Assembly: GCA_938020525.1 (NCBI GenBank)
Contig: CALIHW010000035.1
Coordinates: forward strand, 1-50,646
Direction of reading: 5' to 3'
Length of the DNA stretch: 50,646 bases
Source: an uncultured Granulosicoccaceae bacterium
GTDB lineage: Bacteria; Pseudomonadota; Gammaproteobacteria; Granulosicoccales; Granulosicoccaceae
This document shows positions 44,825 to 50,646 of this stretch, piece by piece (positions within the stretch are counted from its first letter, which is position 1; each line of letters starts with the position of its first letter). Position numbers and translations under genes: made by a program. The notes under the pieces are model-generated. The model did not search any database. It saw only the letters and a list, made by a program, of their open reading frames with translations, and was not told where the DNA came from.

Positions 44825-45313
44825 TCATGAGATTGATGCAAACGCCGTTGGAATTTTTCCAGTTTCCTTAAGTTTTTTCATTACTACTGTTGTGTTTGTG
44901 TGTGTAATAAAATCATGGCACATCAGCTTCTCTTCCAGAAACCGGTAGTAGCTGCGCATGTCTGTGGTTAGTACTTTAAGCTGATAATCATACTCACCGC
45001 TTACTGCGTAACACTCCAGTACTTCAGGTAGTTCGTTTACCAGTTGATAAAATGCCTCTGTGTTTTTATCGCTGTGAGTGTGTAGACTTATGTGTAGTAG
45101 TATCGTTTCAGGGAGTCCGAGTTTGTCTGCTGCCACGCTAAGGTTGAACCCGGTTATGACCCCGGCTGTCTCAAGAGCGCGAACCCGTCGCCAAATAGAT
45201 GAAGCAGAACTGCCAATACGATCTGCCAAGTCCTGATTGCTGAGTCGACAATCTGCCTGTAACTCATTGAGGATTTTTTGATCCAGCGCGGTGATGGTGG
45301 GCTGTTCTTTCAT
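44825..45313 (-). CDS. Lrp/AsnC family transcriptional regulator
   Basis: 162 residues. An N-terminal helix-turn-helix (LDQKILNELQADCRLSNQDL, IGSSASSIWRRVRALETAGV) is followed by the RAM ligand-binding domain (ILLHISLHTHSDKN, VLECYAVSGEYDYQLKVL, FLEEKLMCHDFITHTNTTVV). Such proteins form octamers and respond to amino acids. It is divergent from the fused ferredoxin oxidoreductase, with 114 bases between starts, so it probably controls that gene in response to aromatic or branched amino acids; this is inference from context. Confidence 0.92.
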   Translation of the reverse strand: MKEQPTITALDQKILNELQADCRLSNQDLADRIGSSASSIWRRVRALETAGVITGFNLSVAADKLGLPETILLHISLHTHSDKNTEAFYQLVNELPEVLECYAVSGEYDYQLKVLTTDMRSYYRFLEEKLMCHDFITHTNTTVVMKKLKETGKIPTAFASIS

Positions 45314-45427
45314 AAATTTACCAATTCTAGAAACATTTGATTCAAGATTAGCACTTATGGTGATTATTTTGGCACAACAATTCGGCAGATTTTTCCTAGA
45401 CTTGTGGCATCAGAACCTGGAAATTAC

Positions 45428-48400
45428 ATGAACGCTCCGGTCTATCCACTTGCTGCCTACGAACTGGCTGATCGCTATACCCAGACGCATGGTCGTGTGT
45501 TTATGAGTGGCACCCAGGCGCTGGTTCGGCTAATGCTCGATCAGGCTCGTCGTGATAAGCAATCCGGACTGAACACAGCGGGCTTTGTATCCGGTTACCG
45601 TGGTTCTCCGCTTGGCGGCGTTGATCTTGAGCTTTGGCGAGAGCGTAGTCGTGTAGAAGAAGCAGGCATAGAGTTTCTGCCTGCGGTTAATGAAGATCTT
45701 GCAGCGACCGCAATTCTCGGGTCGCAACAAGTAGAGATTAACCCGGATAAAACAGTCGATGGGGTTTTCGGTCTATGGTACGGCAAGGGACCCGGTCTTG
45801 ATCGCGCCGGTGATGCGCTGCGTCATGGCAACGCGTATGGCGCTTCGCCAAACGGCGGTGTACTGGTGGTTGCCGGTGATGACCACGGATGTGTTTCATC
45901 ATCAATGCCGCATCAATCGGATGTGGCTTTTATGACCTGGTTTATGCCAACGCTTAATCCGGCTTCAGTCGCTGAGTATCTGCAGTTTGGTGAGTACGGT
46001 TATGCACTCTCAAGATTCTCCGGCAGCTGGGTTGGATTCAAAGCGATCTCTGAAACGGTAGAGTCAGCGGCATCCTTTGATCTGCGTTCTGATCGTGTGT
46101 TTATCCAACCCGACTATAAAGCGCCAGCTGATGGATTGCATTATCGTTGGCCAGATCTGCCTGGTCCGCAGATAGAAGAAAGACTGGTACATAAAAAAGA
46201 AGCAGTACTTGAGTTTGCTAATGCCAACCCGATAGACCGTGCCATTTATAACCTGCCTTCTGCATCCTTTGGAATCGTAACCACGGGTAAGGCACATCTG
46301 GATCTTATGGAAGCGTTAAGGCTGCTAGGCATAGATGAAAATATGTGCCGCGAAATTGGTCTTGATATCTATAAGGTTGGTATGGTCTGGCCGCTGGCAC
46401 GCCTGCAGGCGCTTTCATTTGTGCGTAGCAAGAAAGAAGTGATGGTGATCGAAGAAAAACGCGGCATCATTGAAAGTCAATTCAAAGAGTACTTTTATGA
46501 CTGGCCGGGAGATAAACCAGACCTGATGGTCGGTAAGCGTGATGAAGCCGGTAAGCCTTTAGTGCCTTGGATAGGTGAGTTGTCGCCACGGATGCTTGTG
46601 CCTCTGGTAGCACGTCGCCTGGACCGGCACTTTCCACGGGCAAAATTGATAGAGCGCGCCAATCAGCTTACCGGTAGAGAAAAAATCTCTATCAGTATTG
46701 ATGGTGCTACACGGACTCCCTATTTTTGTTCCGGTTGCCCGCATAACACCTCTACAGTTGTTCCTGAAGGATCACAGGCACTTGCCGGTATTGGCTGTCA
46801 CTTCATGGCCAGTTGGATGAACCGCGAAACAACCTCGTTGATTCAAATGGGAGGCGAAGGGGTAAACTGGGCTGCCTCATCCAGGTTTACCGGCAAGAAA
46901 CATATATTTCAAAATCTGGGGGAAGGTACCTGGTACCACTCAGGTTCAATGGCTATACGCCAGTCACTTGCGGCCGGTGCCAACATCACTTACAAAATTT
47001 TATACAACGATGCTGTTGCGATGACCGGTGGGCAGCCTGTTGATGGTCCGGTATCGGTTATTGCGATTGCTCACTCGGTACGTGCTGAAGGCGTTGAGCG
47101 TATTGCTTTGCTATCTGATGAGCCGGACAAATTTAATGCTCGCGACTTTCCATCTTCAATAACTATTCATCATCGTGATGAGCTTGACTCGGTACAGCGT
47201 GAGCTACGAGAGATACCCGGTGTTTCTGTTTTAATTTACGAGCAAGCCTGTGCTACTGAAAAACGCCGACGACGAAAGCGTGGCACCATGCCAGCGGTTA
47301 ACCGTACAATTGTTATTAACGACCGTGTATGTGAAGGTTGTGGTGACTGCTCAGTTGCATCGAACTGCCTAAGCGTAGAGCCGCTGGAGACAGAGTTCGG
47401 TACCAAGAGAAAAATTAATCAATCATCCTGTAATAAAGATTTTTCCTGCGTAAACGGCTTTTGCCCGAGTTTTGTCAGTGTCACCGGTACGCCTAAAGTA
47501 CAGAACGCTGCATCGCTCGAACTGGATGGTTTTCAGCTCGATTCTCCGACTTTACCAACACTTGAAAGCCCATGGAATTTGCTCATCACGGGTGTTGGTG
47601 GAACCGGCGTTATCACCGTCGCGGCTCTTGTGACAATGGCAGCACACCTGGAGGGGAAGGGCAGCGCCGTACTCGACTTCACCGGCTTTGCACAAAAGTT
47701 CGGGCCAGTGCTGAGTTATGTGCGTATTGGAGAAGACCCTGAAGCGATCAATCAGGTTCGAATCGATACGGCCTCTGCTGATGCATTGATAGGCTGCGAC
47801 GTCGTTGTTTCATCGTCACCCAAAGCATCTGGCTGTTACCAAGATAATATGAGGGTTGCCCTCAATACAGCCGCGATGCCAACCGGCGATATAGTTCAGC
47901 GGCGCGATGCTGACTTGAAGGTAGCAGAAAGAGTGACGGCAATAGCAGGTAGTGCAGTGGGGTACACACCCTATAGTATTGATGCTAATCAACTTGCTGA
48001 AAAGGCCTTTGGTGATACAGTATTTTCAAATATGATTATGCTCGGCTACGCCTGGCAGCTGGGCCTTGTGCCCGTGAGCGAAAAGGCCTTGTTGCAAGCT
48101 GTGGAGCTAAATGGTGTTGCACTTGATAAGAACAGGCTGGCTATAAAGCTTGGGAGAATCGCAGCGTGTTATCCGGATCAGCTTAACAAGCAATTAGCAC
48201 ATTCTGGTACAGATATACCGGAAAATCCTGTTGCCGATGCATCGCTTAATTCTTTAATTAGTAGAAACTGTGATCATCTGACTGAGTATCAATCAGCGCG
48301 TTATGCAAAGAAATATCGCAATGACATTGAGCAGTTCCGTGAGGTTCTAAGTAACCAGTCACCCGACAAGTTGGCCGATGCGGATCAGGAGACACTGGTG

Positions 48401-48892
48401 CGCTACGCTGCTCGATACTTGTACAAATTGATGGCCTATAAAGATGAGTATGAAGTAGCCAGGCTACACACCAATGATCACCTAAAGTCAATACTGGATG
48501 CCCAGTTTGAAGCGAACTACAGTGTTTCTTATCATATGGCTCCGCCGTTTCTATCTTCCGCTAAAGATTGGCGCGGTCGACCGCGTAAATGCGAGTTTGG
48601 TAGCTGGTTGTACCGTCCGTTGACAATGCTTGCGTCATGTAAACGTCTGCGAGGGACACCGCTCGATATGTTTGGTTATACTAAAGAGAGAAGGCTCGAG
48701 CGCGAGCTGATCCGGTGGTACGGATCGCTTCTACAGCAGTGTGTGCAATCTGTTTCGCCAGAAAATCTCTCTTCGTGGATATCTGTATTAAAAGCACCAG
48801 ACGGGATCAGGGGTTATGGTCCTGTTAAGGAAGAATCTGTAGCTAGGGCGCAAGCCGAGGTTGCCATGGCAGTAAGTCAACTTAGTCGGTAG
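45428..48892 (+). CDS. Fused indolepyruvate ferredoxin oxidoreductase
   Basis: About 1154 residues, joining the alpha/beta and gamma parts of the 2-oxoacid:ferredoxin oxidoreductase family in one chain. The N-terminus carries the pyrimidine-binding-like part (GFVSGYRGSPLGGVD, LPAVNEDLAATA). CSGCPHNTS and GIGCHFM mark the TPP-binding domain with GGEGVNWAA. A Cys-rich stretch VCEGCGDCSVASNC and CNKDFSCVNGFCPSF binds iron-sulfur clusters. The C-terminal gamma domain has GVGGTGVITVAALV. It decarboxylates aryl or branched 2-oxoacids made by transamination, giving acyl-CoA. ATG 45428 is preferred over TTG 45404. An Lrp regulator is divergent. Confidence 0.93.
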   Translation: MNAPVYPLAAYELADRYTQTHGRVFMSGTQALVRLMLDQARRDKQSGLNTAGFVSGYRGSPLGGVDLELWRERSRVEEAGIEFLPAVNEDLAATAILGSQQVEINPDKTVDGVFGLWYGKGPGLDRAGDALRHGNAYGASPNGGVLVVAGDDHGCVSSSMPHQSDVAFMTWFMPTLNPASVAEYLQFGEYGYALSRFSGSWVGFKAISETVESAASFDLRSDRVFIQPDYKAPADGLHYRWPDLPGPQIEERLVHKKEAVLEFANANPIDRAIYNLPSASFGIVTTGKAHLDLMEALRLLGIDENMCREIGLDIYKVGMVWPLARLQALSFVRSKKEVMVIEEKRGIIESQFKEYFYDWPGDKPDLMVGKRDEAGKPLVPWIGELSPRMLVPLVARRLDRHFPRAKLIERANQLTGREKISISIDGATRTPYFCSGCPHNTSTVVPEGSQALAGIGCHFMASWMNRETTSLIQMGGEGVNWAASSRFTGKKHIFQNLGEGTWYHSGSMAIRQSLAAGANITYKILYNDAVAMTGGQPVDGPVSVIAIAHSVRAEGVERIALLSDEPDKFNARDFPSSITIHHRDELDSVQRELREIPGVSVLIYEQACATEKRRRRKRGTMPAVNRTIVINDRVCEGCGDCSVASNCLSVEPLETEFGTKRKINQSSCNKDFSCVNGFCPSFVSVTGTPKVQNAASLELDGFQLDSPTLPTLESPWNLLITGVGGTGVITVAALVTMAAHLEGKGSAVLDFTGFAQKFGPVLSYVRIGEDPEAINQVRIDTASADALIGCDVVVSSSPKASGCYQDNMRVALNTAAMPTGDIVQRRDADLKVAERVTAIAGSAVGYTPYSIDANQLAEKAFGDTVFSNMIMLGYAWQLGLVPVSEKALLQAVELNGVALDKNRLAIKLGRIAACYPDQLNKQLAHSGTDIPENPVADASLNSLISRNCDHLTEYQSARYAKKYRNDIEQFREVLSNQSPDKLADADQETLVRYAARYLYKLMAYKDEYEVARLHTNDHLKSILDAQFEANYSVSYHMAPPFLSSAKDWRGRPRKCEFGSWLYRPLTMLASCKRLRGTPLDMFGYTKERRLERELIRWYGSLLQQCVQSVSPENLSSWISVLKAPDGIRGYGPVKEESVARAQAEVAMAVSQLSR

Positions 48893-48907
48893 ACCGCGTT
48901 ATTTGAT

Positions 48908-48930
48908 GTGATGGACAGTATTCGCATCAC
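48908..48930 (+). terminator. Weak stem-loop after the oxidoreductase gene
   Basis: gtgatg (48908-48913) and catcac (48925-48930) form a 6-bp stem with an 11-base loop, followed by ctaagctttt and a run of T about 20 bases on. It may be a weak terminator. Confidence 0.3.
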
Positions 48931-49147
48931 CTAAGCTTTTACTTCCGTTTTTTTTGTGCGGATGCCTTTCTTCCAATGCCCTTCTGGCGAACCCGGTGCA
49001 ATCCGCGGGTAAGTATTACTCTACCTTCCGTATAGCATATATAGACACCTGCGCATCTGAACTCGATAGGCTTGTACTTCATGCGATCTGCGCTGTATTA
49101 CTTTTTAGTGTGGATTTTTCTAAGAAACGAACTGAAAGGTGAGCTCC

Positions 49148-49753
49148 ATGAAAATAAAAGCATTTATCATCGCCCTTGTTTTACTGCTCCCGACAGTTAC
49201 GCTCTCTTCGGGACAAACGCCGCATGAATTAGTTGATGAGATGACAAGTACCATTCTCTCAGCTGCAAAATCTTCAACCGAAAAAAACTATCGGGAAAAT
49301 ATCCAGAAGATTGTTAATCGAGATTATTATGGCAAAATCGACTTTCTACGAATGACGAGGAATTCTGCTGGAATAAAAAACTTTAAGCGAGCAACACCTG
49401 CTCAACAAGCAACACTTGTTGGAGAATATGCAGAATATATAACTGGAACACTAAGCACCGCCATTTTTGAACATTCTGATCATACCATTGAAGTTCTGGC
49501 AGGAAGCACCCCGAAAGACAAAAACAAAGTTGAAGTAAGTTTAACTATAAAAGATCCGGTGACCGGTACAGAAAACACGGTTGGATTCATGCTTCATTCT
49601 CTCGATGGTGATTGGAAAATATACGATCTCAATATATTTGACACCAGTTCGCTGGAAACAAATAAACCCTATTTTAGAGATAAAATAAAAAAGAGTGGAA
49701 TTGAAGGGTTGATCGCGGATTTAAAGGGTCACAACAAGAAACTGAAAAACTAG
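49148..49753 (+). CDS. MlaC/Ttg2D-like periplasmic lipid-binding protein
   Basis: About 201 residues. A Sec signal (MKIKAFIIALVLLLPTVTLS) leads into a helix-rich body typical of MlaC: DYYGKIDFLRMTRNSAGIKN, ATPAQQATLVGEYAEYITGT, then strands KVEVSLTIKD and DGDWKIYDLNIF, and a C-terminal helix. MlaC carries phospholipids between the outer and inner membranes. No mlaA, mlaB, mlaD, mlaE or mlaF is nearby, so this is an isolated copy. The ATG at 49148 has GGTGA 5 bases upstream. The gene looks more AT-rich than its neighbours, which could reflect transfer, but I have not measured this. Confidence 0.8.
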   Translation: MKIKAFIIALVLLLPTVTLSSGQTPHELVDEMTSTILSAAKSSTEKNYRENIQKIVNRDYYGKIDFLRMTRNSAGIKNFKRATPAQQATLVGEYAEYITGTLSTAIFEHSDHTIEVLAGSTPKDKNKVEVSLTIKDPVTGTENTVGFMLHSLDGDWKIYDLNIFDTSSLETNKPYFRDKIKKSGIEGLIADLKGHNKKLKN

Positions 49754-49886
49754 AAAAAGTCTTACTATTAAATCTCGCTTGGAATATCAGTAGCGGTAGT
49801 CCTTGGAGTTTGATGCTCAGGTATGGATGAAGTTATCAAATGACAGAGCCAGGTTAAATCATCGTGCCCAAATTATAAGGAAGATC

Positions 49887-50513
49887 ATGACTATGAAAAG
49901 CTTATGTACAATAATGCTTGCTACAGCGATTTTATTAGGGTGTGGATCGGACAGAGATTCCTCTAGTTCCCCCCTAAGGTTTGAAGCATCACGAGAAATA
50001 GTCTCCGTCAGTGGTGATGTGGTTCCTGCAGAAGCTGACCTAGCCATAGTTTGGTTTCAACCGGATGATACCGAGTTTGATGAGTACCTCTCCACCGGTG
50101 GACGCTTGTCTGATGGTGCTTTTGTTGTTGAAGCTCCAGACCCAATACCGAATGAAGTTATCAGTGAGATTTATGGCGTCGCCACCGGGTTAGTTGTCGC
50201 TTTCCCGAAAGGGGAAGCGCCTGCACCTGGCCCGTACACAGTAATAGATCCTCAACAAGATGATTTTTTTGATGACGCCATTGGTGTAGTAAATAATCAC
50301 TTGATAGTCTACCGCAATCATGACCTCAACCCGGCACTGTCATCTGAAGGGTTTGCGTGGTGGGGAGATCTATTTAATGACGGCTACAGCTGCGCCAGAG
50401 CCTTTGAAGTAGTTGGTGGTTTTGATCAACTGGAACCGGCGGCTTGTTCGTCTATGGTGCTGAGAATCGGTACACCTGAAGAAATAGAGATCGTCGGTGG
50501 TGACTGGTTTTGA
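49887..50513 (+). CDS. Acidic lipoprotein of unknown function
   Basis: About 208 residues. AAGGAAGA lies before two close ATGs (49887 and 49893). A short signal ends in AILLGC, with Cys19 as the likely lipidation site. The mature protein is acidic and rich in Pro, Asp and Glu, with VSVSGDVVPAEADLAIVWFQ suggesting a beta-sandwich start, and two late Cys (SCARAF, AACSSM) that may form a disulfide. No family recognised and no catalytic motif seen. It follows the MlaC-like gene by about 130 bases on the same strand, but shared function is not shown. Confidence 0.7.
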   Translation: MTMKSLCTIMLATAILLGCGSDRDSSSSPLRFEASREIVSVSGDVVPAEADLAIVWFQPDDTEFDEYLSTGGRLSDGAFVVEAPDPIPNEVISEIYGVATGLVVAFPKGEAPAPGPYTVIDPQQDDFFDDAIGVVNNHLIVYRNHDLNPALSSEGFAWWGDLFNDGYSCARAFEVVGGFDQLEPAACSSMVLRIGTPEEIEIVGGDWF

Positions 50514-50553
50514 CTCACTTCAAACATTTGACAGTTCTCGGAAGAGTGTTTGC

Positions 50554-50646
50554 CTAGGAGCTTGTCCGAGAATGAATGATCTACTGCGAAAGCGATCTTT
50601 TGGCCAGCTATTACGATCGATATCGTTAAATATGAATGACTATTCG
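50554..50646. mobile_element. Second copy of the left-end MITE-like element (cut by window end)
   Basis: From 50554 (ctaggagcttgtccgagaat) the sequence follows 149-241 with scattered differences, including the shared cttttggccagctattacga core. It has the same orientation as the first copy. The right inverted repeat lies outside the window. Confidence 0.75.

Overview
The window reads as chromosomal DNA of a Gram-negative, probably marine gammaproteobacterium. The evidence is a UB2H-type penicillin-binding protein 1B beside a TPR lipoprotein, malate synthase G, EttA, a MlaC-like protein, DUF2058 and DUF445 proteins, several lipoprotein signal peptides, and secreted polysaccharide-degrading enzymes. 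The genus is not identifiable from the sequence alone. I found no rRNA, tRNA, CRISPR array, prophage or complete insertion sequence.

Layout. 1-470 holds a small inverted-repeat element (MITE-like); a second copy starts at 50554 and runs off the window end. 470-5573 (minus) carries a tandem DUF1127 protein, a nuclease-helicase (Cas4-like nuclease fused to a DinG/XPD-type helicase) overlapping a FAN1-type VRR-NUC nuclease gene, and a small unknown gene. 5784-11593 holds a CinA-like protein with a decayed deamidase domain, a class III aminotransferase, a short-chain dehydrogenase, a DUF4344 protein without its catalytic Glu, an Ldh2-type dehydrogenase and a carboxymuconolactone-decarboxylase-like protein. 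11958-15961 has tyrS, hisC, a membrane protein and a DUF952 protein. 16043-19028 encodes PBP1B and a putative LpoP-like activator lipoprotein. 19167-23568 is a manganese-type ABC importer operon divergent from mntR. DUF2058, DUF445, a GH5-like secreted hydrolase, a three-gene ExbB/ExbD-like membrane module, glcB and ettA follow to 32790.

The most unusual part is 33256-44741. It holds a secreted GH12-type glucanase with six small cystine-bracketed GWGWEN motifs. Then comes a tightly linked ECF sigma factor and a membrane protein, probably its anti-sigma factor, whose C-terminus looks SPOR-like. Next is a giant gene for a membrane-anchored coiled-coil protein of about 2115 residues. It is built from two families of internal repeats (five of 56 residues, nine of 42 residues, both whole numbers of heptads) and ends in two copies of an 82-residue helix-hairpin-helix-like domain. 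A hairpin-rich stretch, a small secreted Ig-like protein and a second MITE-like element come after it.

The right end has an Lrp/AsnC regulator divergent from a fused indolepyruvate ferredoxin oxidoreductase, an isolated MlaC-like protein and a lipoprotein.

The best candidates for undescribed biology are the sigma/anti-sigma/giant coiled-coil locus and the ExbB-like module, whose ExbD-like partner keeps the membrane Asp but carries a different periplasmic domain. All functional calls come from motif reading, with no database search.
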